Assembly (NCBI GenBank): GCA_003663115.1
Contig: QMZJ01000078.1
Location: 1 to 6,203, forward strand
From: Candidatus Altarchaeales archaeon
GTDB lineage: Archaea > Altiarchaeota > Altiarchaeia > IMC4 > QMZM01
Length of the DNA: 6,203 nt
Direction of reading: 5' to 3'
Part shown: piece by piece, positions 1 through 5,070 of the stretch
Layout of the letters: each line of letters opens with the position of its first letter
Numbering within the stretch: the stretch's first letter is position 1
Position numbers and translations under genes: made by a program
Notes under the pieces: generated by a model
The model's input: only the letters and a program-made list of their open reading frames with translations
The model's database searches: none
What the model was told of the DNA's origin: nothing

Positions 1-197
1 ACGATATCCTTTTTACCTAACTCCCTGCTCGGGACGTTCATCGCAAAGGTTAATGCATCCCTGAAATTCTCGTTGATGCCGAGAATCTTAAGAACGTCCG
101 GGGCCTTCCCCCGCTTTATATGATCTATTACTATGCCATTTTTTATCGTCTTGATCTTAAGAACCTTGTCCTCCTTTTCCATTATCGGCTTTTCCAT
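1..197 (-). CDS. pyrI: Aspartate carbamoyltransferase regulatory chain, 5' part only
   Basis: This is the N-terminal part (65 full codons) of the regulatory subunit that binds nucleotide effectors and couples them to the PyrB trimers in pyrimidine synthesis; the gene runs off the left edge. The visible protein starts MEKPIMEKED and carries the family's allosteric-domain signatures: GIVIDHI (about residues 21-27, matching the E. coli nucleotide-site segment GTVIDHI) and NVPSRELGKKDI (about 54-65, matching NLPSGEMGRKDL). The C-terminal zinc domain with its four cysteines would lie outside the window and cannot be checked. The start at 197 is favoured because a very good Shine-Dalgarno sequence lies 4 nt ahead of it. 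It is 7 nt downstream of the pyrB stop, so the two are surely co-transcribed, as in other archaea and enterobacteria. Identity is close to certain; regulation by CTP/ATP is inferred from the family. Confidence 0.95.
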   Translation of the reverse strand, partial: MEKPIMEKEDKVLKIKTIKNGIVIDHIKRGKAPDVLKILGINENFRDALTFAMNVPSRELGKKDI

Positions 198-201
198 CGT
201 C

Positions 202-209
202 GGATCACC
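202..209 (-). promoter_or_regulatory. Shine-Dalgarno site for pyrI overlapping the pyrB stop codon
   Basis: On the minus strand this reads GGTGATCC, fully complementary to the 3' end of 16S rRNA (core of AGGAGGTGATCC). It sits 4 nt before the pyrI ATG at 197 and contains the TGA stop of pyrB (207-205). This fixes the pyrI start and suggests ribosomes ending pyrB are well placed to start pyrI, helping to balance the two chains. It contrasts with the leading genes of the transcription units here, which show no such site. Confidence 0.8.
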
Positions 210-1140
210 AGAATTTTATACCGCATACCAAGCAGAGTAGAGCCATTCTAACCGGAATCCCATTCTTTGCCTGTTCAAAGTATCTGGCGTGCTTTGTTGC
301 ATCGATATCCGGGCTGATCTCCGAAACCCTTGGCAGGGGGTGCATGATTATAGCATTCTCTCTTATTCCCTCGAGGGAATTCAGATTCAGGACAAATGCG
401 CCCTTGACCCTCTCGTATTCCTGTGGATCTGGAAACCTCTCCTTCTGGATTCTCGTTACATAGATGACGTCCGAGTTTTTCAGGTTAAGCTTCGTCGTTT
501 CCTTAACCTCTATTCCCCTATCGGATAAATTCTTTACTATCTGCCTCGGAGCGCGCAGCTCCCGAGGGGATATGAACCTTATCCTTACGTCATAGTTTCC
601 CAGAGCACTGGTTAATGAATGGACAGTTCTCCCGTATTTTAGATCCCCAACTATGCAGATATCCAGACCATCTATGCTCTTAAATTCTTTTTTTATCGTA
701 TATAGGTCCAGTAGTGTCTGGGTCGGGTGTTGATTTGCACCATCACCGCCATTTATGATGGGAACATCACTGTACTCGGATGCGAGTCTCGCCGAGCCTT
801 CGATCGGGTGTCTTATTACGATGACATCCGCATAACCGGAAACAATTCTGACCGTATCGGCTATTGTCTCTCCCTTCGCCTCAGAGCTTATCCCGGGATG
901 ATCAAAGCCAATTGTTATACCACCAAGGCGCTTCATTGCGGCCTCGAAAGACATCCTCGTCCGGGTCGATGGTTCAAAGAAAAGGTTTGCCAGAATTTTG
1001 CCATTCATCAGAGAAGAGGTACTACTGGAAACCAGCTTCTTTTCCAGTATACCCGATTTTTCGAGGACAAAATCTATCTCATCTCTCGAGAAATCGTTAA
1101 TCGAGATAATGTGTTTTTTTGTCCACCTCATTCCTTTCAT
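205..1140 (-). CDS. pyrB: Aspartate carbamoyltransferase catalytic chain
   Basis: Cytosolic enzyme that joins carbamoyl phosphate and L-aspartate to form N-carbamoyl-aspartate, the committed step of pyrimidine synthesis. From the chosen ATG it is 311 aa, the usual length. Motifs in order: the carbamoyl-phosphate loop FFEPSTRTRMSF (about 54-65), the lysine donated to the neighbouring subunit in SSEAKGET (K89), GDGANQHPTQTLLDLYT (133-149), GDLKYGRTVHS (165-175), the aspartate-binding RIQKERF (230-236) and MHPLPR (266-271). No key residue looks lost. Three in-frame starts exist: TTG 1161, ATG 1140 and ATG 1131. ATG 1140 is preferred because a TATA-like element is centred about 25 nt upstream, which would make a leaderless mRNA; TTG 1161 would lie inside the promoter. 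ATG 1131 (308 aa) remains possible. It is followed by pyrI and is divergent from argG. Confidence 0.96.
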   Translation of the reverse strand: MKGMRWTKKHIISINDFSRDEIDFVLEKSGILEKKLVSSSTSSLMNGKILANLFFEPSTRTRMSFEAAMKRLGGITIGFDHPGISSEAKGETIADTVRIVSGYADVIVIRHPIEGSARLASEYSDVPIINGGDGANQHPTQTLLDLYTIKKEFKSIDGLDICIVGDLKYGRTVHSLTSALGNYDVRIRFISPRELRAPRQIVKNLSDRGIEVKETTKLNLKNSDVIYVTRIQKERFPDPQEYERVKGAFVLNLNSLEGIRENAIIMHPLPRVSEISPDIDATKHARYFEQAKNGIPVRMALLCLVCGIKFW

Positions 1141-1148
1141 TATAAATG
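1141..1148 (+). promoter_or_regulatory. TATA box of argG
   Basis: TATAAATG, directly abutting the pyrB start codon. Its centre is about 31 nt before the argG ATG at 1175, so transcription would start around 1170 with a leader of only a few nt. No clear purine-rich BRE is visible upstream, since that sequence is the pyrB coding start. Inferred from archaeal promoter spacing; the start site is not shown. Confidence 0.6.
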
Positions 1149-1158
1149 TAGAATCTAC
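1148..1158. promoter_or_regulatory. Palindromic operator candidate between the pyrB and argG TATA boxes
   Basis: GTAGA-A-TCTAC, a perfect 5+1+5 inverted repeat centred at 1153, almost midway between the two opposed TATA elements. A dimeric repressor bound here could block both promoters. A near copy (9 of 11 positions identical) occurs at 2375-2385 at the same offset from another TATA box. The binding protein is unknown and the operator role is inference. Confidence 0.5.
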
Positions 1159-1160
1159 CA

Positions 1161-1170
1161 ATAAATATAG
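1161..1170 (-). promoter_or_regulatory. TATA box of pyrBI
   Basis: On the minus strand this reads CTATATTTAT, with its centre about 25 nt upstream of the pyrB ATG at 1140. That spacing predicts transcription starting at or next to the start codon, a leaderless mRNA. It ends 4 nt before the argG start on the other strand, so the two core promoters overlap almost entirely. Confidence 0.55.
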
Positions 1171-1174
1171 GAAT

Positions 1175-2371
1175 ATGAAGACTGTACTTGCCTATTCCGG
1201 GGGTTTGGATACATCCATATGCATTAAGTGGTTGCAGGAAAACTATAACACGGATGTCATAACCCTTACCCTTGAACTCGGGCAGCAGATTGACCTGAAG
1301 AAAATTGAGGAAAAGGCGAAGAAACTCGGCGCGAGTAAAACCTACAGCATTGATGTTAGAGATGAATTTGTAGATAACTATATAATCCCGGCGATAAAGG
1401 CTAATGCGATGTATGAAGGGAAGTATCCGGTTTCAACGGCAATCTCCCGCCCGTTGATAGGAAAATGGCTGGTTGAAATTGCAGAGAGGGAAAAAGCGGA
1501 TGCTGTTGCCCATGGAGCTACTGGAAAGGGCAATGATCAGGTAAGATTCGAATTGGCAGTGAGAGCACTGAACCCTAAACTCAGGATAATTGCCCCGGCC
1601 CGCGAATGGGATCTAAATAGGGATAGAGCAATTGGATATGCAGAAGAGCATGAGATCCCAATCGGATCAAGGTCTCGGTATAGCATCGATGAGAATTTAT
1701 GGGGTAGGAGTATAGAGGCCGGGCCCTTAGAGGACCCGATGAAAAAGCCAGAGGAGGAGGTATTTGTATGGACGAGCGCTCCAGAAAAGGCACCAGATAG
1801 ACCAGAAAAAATTGAGATAGAATTCGAGAAAGGGATCCCGGTGGGGTTGAATGGAGAGGAGATTGACAGGGTAGGATTGATTCAGAAACTGAATGAAATG
1901 GGGGGAAAGCACGGAATTGGTAGGATCGATATGATCGAAGACAGATTGATAGGCATAAAATCCAGGGAGGTCTATGAGTGTCCAGCAGCGGTCATCCTCC
2001 TGGAGGCCCATAAGGAACTGGAGAGATTGGTACTTACGAGAGAAGAAAACCTATTTAAGGAGAGCATTGATAGAAAATGGACTCAGCTTGTATATTTTGG
2101 ACAGTGGTACGAGCCATTGAAAAAAGACCTCGATGCATTTATCGATAGAACCCAGAGAATGGTTACTGGAAGAGTTGCAATGGAGCTCTACAAGGGAAAT
2201 GCAAGGGTTGTGGGTAGAGGCTCACCGAACTCCCTCTATGATCTCGGACTTGCCACATATGATAAAAAAGATAGATTCGATCATAAACTGGCCGAGGGCT
2301 TCATAAGGCTCTGGGGGCTACCATCTGAGATAGCGGGAAGACGGAGAAGAAGGAATTGGAAAAGAACTTAA
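1175..2371 (+). CDS. argG: Argininosuccinate synthase
   Basis: Cytosolic ligase that condenses citrulline and aspartate with ATP cleavage to AMP, giving argininosuccinate, the second-last step of arginine synthesis. The 398-aa product has the family's usual length. The N-terminal ATP pyrophosphatase loop is AYSGGLDTS (6-14). Substrate-binding segments follow: YEGKYPVSTAISRPLI (80-95), HGATGKGNDQVRFE (113-126), and SIDENLWGRSIE (170-181). The synthetase domain includes GIGRIDMIEDRLIGIKSREVYE (247-268). The start is chosen because MKTVLAYSGG aligns with the family N terminus; the longer in-frame extension upstream lies antisense to pyrB and is rejected. The last residues (GRRRRRNWKRT) form a strongly basic tail beyond the usual LWGLP ending. 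The stop codon overlaps the TATA-like element of the next gene. Transcription is probably from 1141-1148 with a near-leaderless mRNA. Confidence 0.97.
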   Translation: MKTVLAYSGGLDTSICIKWLQENYNTDVITLTLELGQQIDLKKIEEKAKKLGASKTYSIDVRDEFVDNYIIPAIKANAMYEGKYPVSTAISRPLIGKWLVEIAEREKADAVAHGATGKGNDQVRFELAVRALNPKLRIIAPAREWDLNRDRAIGYAEEHEIPIGSRSRYSIDENLWGRSIEAGPLEDPMKKPEEEVFVWTSAPEKAPDRPEKIEIEFEKGIPVGLNGEEIDRVGLIQKLNEMGGKHGIGRIDMIEDRLIGIKSREVYECPAAVILLEAHKELERLVLTREENLFKESIDRKWTQLVYFGQWYEPLKKDLDAFIDRTQRMVTGRVAMELYKGNARVVGRGSPNSLYDLGLATYDKKDRFDHKLAEGFIRLWGLPSEIAGRRRRRNWKRT

Positions 2372-2375
2372 ATAC
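2368..2375 (+). promoter_or_regulatory. TATA box of the HPP-family gene
   Basis: TTAAATAC, overlapping the argG stop codon (TAA at 2369-2371) and preceded by a purine-rich BRE-like stretch (GGAAAAGAAC, 2358-2367). It lies about 36 nt before the ATG at 2408, predicting a start near 2396-2399 and a leader of roughly 10 nt. It suggests the membrane-protein gene is not only read through from argG. Confidence 0.55.
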
Positions 2376-2385
2376 TAGACTCTAC
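2375..2385. promoter_or_regulatory. Second copy of the TAGA-N-TCTA palindrome
   Basis: CTAGACTCTAC, with a perfect TAGA-C-TCTA inverted repeat (2376-2384). It matches the 1148-1158 palindrome at 9 of 11 positions. Both copies begin 7 nt after the first base of the TATA element on the plus strand. This shared placement is seen directly; a shared regulator for argG/pyrB and this gene is inference. Confidence 0.45.
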
Positions 2386-2407
2386 AATTCTTATCATAAC
2401 CCAAAAG

Positions 2408-2956
2408 ATGGACGATTCTACGGAAGTGCCAAGATATATGAGGGGCAAGGTAAAGCATGTATTATTCCCAGCACTACTTGCCGGTTTCACGATATTTGCG
2501 ATGGCTACCATCTGGAGCATATCGGAGTATGGAATAATCTTCGCATCCTTTGGCTCATCGGCTTTCATAGTTTTTGTGACACCGAAATCCGAGCAGGCTT
2601 CCGTGTCGAATATCCTTGGAGCGTATCCCTTAGCTGGATTCTTTGGTTATTCCTCGATAGAATACCTCCTTCCCCACCTAACCTACAGTAATACCCTGAA
2701 CTATGCGATTGCGGGTGGCTTTGCCGTGGGAATTACGATACTGGCAATGCTCCTGACGGGATTCAAACACGCCCCCGCCGGTGGTGCCGCTCTGGCTTTC
2801 GTTCTAAAGCCCACCGATGTCGGTGCGGTATTTTTTCTGATCGGTGGGGGTCTAACACTATTGGTTTTAGCGAAGATCTCCACATTCGTGATAAAAGAGG
2901 GTTATGTATTGAGGGATGCGATAGTGCATACATTCAGACCCGTTAAAAAGAAGTAA
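2408..2956 (+). CDS. HPP-family integral membrane protein
   Basis: A 182-aa protein that I assign to the HPP family, small membrane proteins of mostly unproven function; cyanobacterial and chloroplast members have been linked to nitrite transport. The protein has several hydrophobic spans (about 17-36, 41-58, 70-89, 97-118 and 137-156), a basic C-terminal end (RPVKKK) and no cleavable signal. Family signatures are FGSSAFIVFVTPKSEQAS (48-65) followed by an ILGAYPLAG segment, then HAPAGGAAL (121-129) at the place of the defining HPPAGA-type motif. Here the first proline of HPP is alanine. No CBS domains are attached. The start at 2408 is the first ATG after a good promoter; no Shine-Dalgarno sequence is seen, in keeping with a very short leader. 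Its position behind argG and the shared palindrome hint at a nitrogen-related role, but the substrate is not known. Confidence 0.82.
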   Translation: MDDSTEVPRYMRGKVKHVLFPALLAGFTIFAMATIWSISEYGIIFASFGSSAFIVFVTPKSEQASVSNILGAYPLAGFFGYSSIEYLLPHLTYSNTLNYAIAGGFAVGITILAMLLTGFKHAPAGGAALAFVLKPTDVGAVFFLIGGGLTLLVLAKISTFVIKEGYVLRDAIVHTFRPVKKK

Positions 2957-2974
2957 TCTGTTGAAGGTTCACTT

Positions 2975-3000
2975 CGATTTCTGCGGGGTCAGAAACCTCG
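2975..3000 (+). other. Small hairpin in the spacer downstream of the HPP-family gene
   Basis: CGA TTTCTG, loop CGGGGT, CAGAAA cc TCG: a 6-bp perfect stem extended by 3 bp past a 2-nt bulge, 18 nt after the HPP-gene stop. It is not directly followed by a T run; the nearest is 20 nt later and probably belongs to the next promoter. It may be a weak 3' end structure or a protein site, or chance. The rest of this 98-bp spacer holds no gene. Confidence 0.3.
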
Positions 3001-3019
3001 ACTACGCTCTTCCAGAGGA

Positions 3020-3027
3020 TTTTTATG
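3020..3027 (+). promoter_or_regulatory. TATA-like element of the nucleoside salvage operon
   Basis: TTTTTATG, centred about 31 nt before the ATG at 3055, which would place the start near 3048-3050 and give a leader of a few nt. No Shine-Dalgarno sequence precedes the ATG, fitting near-leaderless translation. The call rests on spacing and AT content only. Confidence 0.45.
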
Positions 3028-3043
3028 TTAGAACGACCAGAAT

Positions 3044-3054
3044 GTTAATGTAAC
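3044..3054. repeat. Perfect inverted repeat touching the phosphorylase start codon
   Basis: GTTA-ATG-TAAC, a 4+3+4 palindrome ending at the base before the ATG at 3055 and covering the predicted transcription start. It could be an operator for the salvage operon; at only 8 matched bases in AT-rich sequence it may be chance. It is unrelated to the TAGA-N-TCTA palindrome. Confidence 0.25.
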
Positions 3055-3750
3055 ATGATTGCCATAATAGGTGGAACCAGTTTGTTGAATCTGAATTTTC
3101 TGGAGGGTTTGGGGGAGAGGGTAATTAATAATGCCTATGGAAGTGTGTATATCTTAAAAAACGAGAACGTTGCTTTCCTTCCCAGACATGGTCGAGACAG
3201 GAAGATCCCACCCCACAGAATAAATTACAGGGCCAATATTATGGCATTGAGAGACCTCGGGGTTGAAAAAATAATCGGGGTCGGTTGTTCAGGCAGCCTG
3301 AAGAAGGAGATAACACCGGGAAGCATTCTAATACCACACGACTACCTGAATCTCGGAGAGATAGAGAGCTACTATGATTTGGAGATAAAACACATAACCC
3401 CTGGATTGGATGAATTTCTCCGGGAGATAATAATAGAATCGGCAAAAAGATCTGGTATAAAGGTAATTGAAAAAGGGATCTACGCACAGACAAGAGGCCC
3501 GAGACTGGAGACAAAAGCGGAGGTATCCTTCCTGAAGGATTATGCGGATATAGTGGGTATGACGATGGCTTCGGAGGCAACCCTGTCCAAGGAGCTGGGA
3601 ATACCATATGCGTGCATCAGCACCGTAGACAACTACGCCCACGGGATAATGGATGAGGTCCTGGATTTTGAGAAGATAGTGAAGAACGCATCGAGGAACA
3701 GGAAGGATCTGGAGAAATTGCTCATGGCGGTTATTGAAGAGTTAAAATGA
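3055..3750 (+). CDS. MTAP/PNP-family phosphorylase, probably 5'-methylthioinosine phosphorylase
   Basis: A 231-aa cytosolic nucleoside phosphorylase that would cleave a purine (thio)nucleoside with phosphate to base plus (methylthio)ribose 1-phosphate. Family landmarks: phosphate loop IIGGTSLL (4-11), LPRHGRDRKIPPHRINYRANI (42-62, with the phosphate-site R44-H45), GCSGSLKKEITPGS (77-90), QTRGPRLETKAEV (145-157) and the ribose-site GMTMASEATL (168-177). Where human MTAP has the adenine-reading aspartates (ATDYDCW), this protein has STVDNYAHGI, with Asn193 at what seems the position of Asn243 in human PNP, the residue that reads 6-oxopurines. That, with the overlapping deaminase gene downstream, favours methylthioinosine (or inosine-type nucleosides) over methylthioadenosine; this alignment is by eye. 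Oddities are Ser9 in place of the usual glycine of GGTG and a somewhat short chain. ATG at 3055 is the only start that keeps the phosphate loop. The family call is firm; the exact substrate is not. Confidence 0.85.
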   Translation: MIAIIGGTSLLNLNFLEGLGERVINNAYGSVYILKNENVAFLPRHGRDRKIPPHRINYRANIMALRDLGVEKIIGVGCSGSLKKEITPGSILIPHDYLNLGEIESYYDLEIKHITPGLDEFLREIIIESAKRSGIKVIEKGIYAQTRGPRLETKAEVSFLKDYADIVGMTMASEATLSKELGIPYACISTVDNYAHGIMDEVLDFEKIVKNASRNRKDLEKLLMAVIEELK

Positions 3751-4997
3751 GCATCCTGATTAAAGACGTTTTATTGAATGGGAAGGAGACGAGCATCTAT
3801 ATAGAGGGAAACAGGATCTCTGAGATCGGGGCAAAGGTTGAGGCCGATTTTGTGATAGATGGAACTGATAAAGCGATATTTCCCGGTTTGGTAAATACCC
3901 ATACTCATTCGGCAATGACCCTTTTGAGGAGCTACGCAGACGACTTAAGGCTCCAAGAATGGCTGGAGGGGAATATATGGCCCCTTGAGGCCAAATTAAC
4001 CGAGGATGATGTCTACTGGGGTTCTAAATTGGCGTGTTTGGAGATGATAAAGACGGGAACTACCTGTTTCAACGACATGTACTGGTTCATGAAGGGCACG
4101 GCAAGAGCAGTGGAAGAGATGGGTCTCAGGGCGGTTCTAGCCGAAGCATTTATCGATCTCTTTAAAGAGGAGATGGCCGAGGAGATGAAAAAGAAGACCA
4201 GGGATTTTGTAAGCCATGTAAGGGGGATGAATAATGAGAGGATCACCCCAGCTTTGGGGCCGCACGCCATCTATACGGTATCCAGAGAGAGCCTTGAATG
4301 GATAAGGGAATTTTCAGACAGGGAAAAGCTTCAGATCCACTTCCATCTGGCGGAGACGGAAAGGGAGAACGAAGACTGCAAAAGGATGTATGGGAAAGGA
4401 CCCGTGGAATTTTTGGAGAATATCGGTTTCTTGAGCCACAGACTGATTGCTGCTCATTCGATATGGCTGAAAGAAAAGGAGATTAAAACCCTTAGAGAGA
4501 ATGGAGTAAAGATATCACACAACCCAACATCCAACCTAAAACTTGCTTCGGGTGTTATGCCCTACCCCCTGATGAGAAATTCGGGCATTAGCGTCTCTCT
4601 CGGAACCGACGGCTGTGCTTCCAATAACAACCTGGATATGTTCGAGGAGATGAAGATTGCGGCAATAACACAGAAGGGCTTTGCAAAGGACCCGACGGTG
4701 ATGCCGGCCACGGAGGTGCTGAAGATCGCAACGATTAACGGAGGGAAGGCTCTCGGGCTCAATATAGGCGAAATCAAAGAGGGGTATCTTGCCGATATAA
4801 TCCTCATAGATCTAAAGAGACCGGAATTAACACCCAGACACGATCTCATCTCGAATCTCGTCTATTCAGCTAATGGCTCCTGTGTCGATACGACAATTTG
4901 CAATGGAGAGATCCTGATGCAGAATAGGAGGGTAAATGGTGAGGAAAGCATACTAAGAAAAGCGCAATCCGTCGCGGAGGATCTGATCAATAGATGA
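3747..4997 (+). CDS. mtaD/dadD: 5'-deoxyadenosine / S-adenosylhomocysteine / methylthioadenosine deaminase
   Basis: A 416-aa amidohydrolase-superfamily enzyme that removes the 6-amino group of adenine in 5'-modified adenosines, giving the inosine form and ammonia; archaeal homologues (DadD/MtaD) act on 5'-deoxyadenosine, SAH and MTA. The metal and catalytic residues are all present: THTH (His52 and His54), HFHLAET (His198, His200, catalytic Glu203), AAHSIW (His237), SHNPTSN (His258) and GTDGCASNN (Asp288). The N-terminal strand segment and the end around DIILIDLKRPE (350-360) are the usual small beta domain of the family. The start overlaps the phosphorylase stop by ATGA, so the genes are translationally coupled: the deaminase makes the 6-oxopurine nucleoside that the phosphorylase would then split. 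The same fold includes guanine and cytosine deaminases, but length and motifs match the SAH/MTA group. The exact preferred substrate cannot be read from sequence. Confidence 0.93.
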   Translation: MSILIKDVLLNGKETSIYIEGNRISEIGAKVEADFVIDGTDKAIFPGLVNTHTHSAMTLLRSYADDLRLQEWLEGNIWPLEAKLTEDDVYWGSKLACLEMIKTGTTCFNDMYWFMKGTARAVEEMGLRAVLAEAFIDLFKEEMAEEMKKKTRDFVSHVRGMNNERITPALGPHAIYTVSRESLEWIREFSDREKLQIHFHLAETERENEDCKRMYGKGPVEFLENIGFLSHRLIAAHSIWLKEKEIKTLRENGVKISHNPTSNLKLASGVMPYPLMRNSGISVSLGTDGCASNNNLDMFEEMKIAAITQKGFAKDPTVMPATEVLKIATINGGKALGLNIGEIKEGYLADIILIDLKRPELTPRHDLISNLVYSANGSCVDTTICNGEILMQNRRVNGEESILRKAQSVAEDLINR

Positions 4998-5028
4998 GTA
5001 ATTTTATTTAATTCTTTTATCTAAATTC

Positions 5029-5035
5029 TTTTTTT
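5029..5035 (+). terminator. T-tract terminator after the deaminase gene
   Basis: A run of seven T within the T-rich stretch 5001-5040 directly downstream of the deaminase stop at 4997, with no strong stem. Archaeal RNA polymerase ends at such oligo-T tracts without a hairpin, so this is a plausible end for the salvage operon. The rest of the 73-bp spacer is AT-rich promoter sequence for the next gene. Confidence 0.55.
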
Positions 5036-5044
5036 ATTATCATC

Positions 5045-5055
5045 TAATTATATAT
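5045..5055 (+). promoter_or_regulatory. TATA-like region of argB
   Basis: TAATTATATAT, centred about 21 nt before the argB ATG at 5071, slightly close even for a leaderless start. An alternative element TTTATTAT (5033-5040) would place the start near 5063 with an 8-nt leader. Either way the leader is very short and no Shine-Dalgarno sequence precedes the ATG. Which element is used cannot be settled here. Confidence 0.4.
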
Positions 5056-5070
5056 CCAATCGGGTATAAA

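Noticed and set aside
1141..1161. TTG start for pyrB at 1161, adding 7 residues.
   Set aside because: This codon lies inside the divergent promoter, upstream of the predicted transcription start, and ATG 1140 already gives the normal length.
998..1174. In-frame N-terminal extension of argG (59 extra residues).
   Set aside because: It lies antisense to the start of pyrB and does not resemble ArgG. The family N terminus (MKTVLAYSGGLDTS) begins exactly at 1175, with a TATA element at the right distance.
2356..2691. Plus-strand open frame overlapping the end of argG and the HPP gene.
   Set aside because: It overlaps two genes with family support in another frame, and its translation has no recognisable motif or consistent composition.
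3055..3750. Call as classic methylthioadenosine phosphorylase.
   Set aside because: The adenine-reading Asp residues are absent and the overlapping gene is a deaminase that would remove the amino group first; 6-oxopurine specificity fits better.
4807..4814. TAGATCTA palindrome within the deaminase gene as a third operator copy.
   Set aside because: It lacks the 1-nt spacer and flanking bases of the promoter copies, lies in conserved coding sequence and is not near a TATA element.
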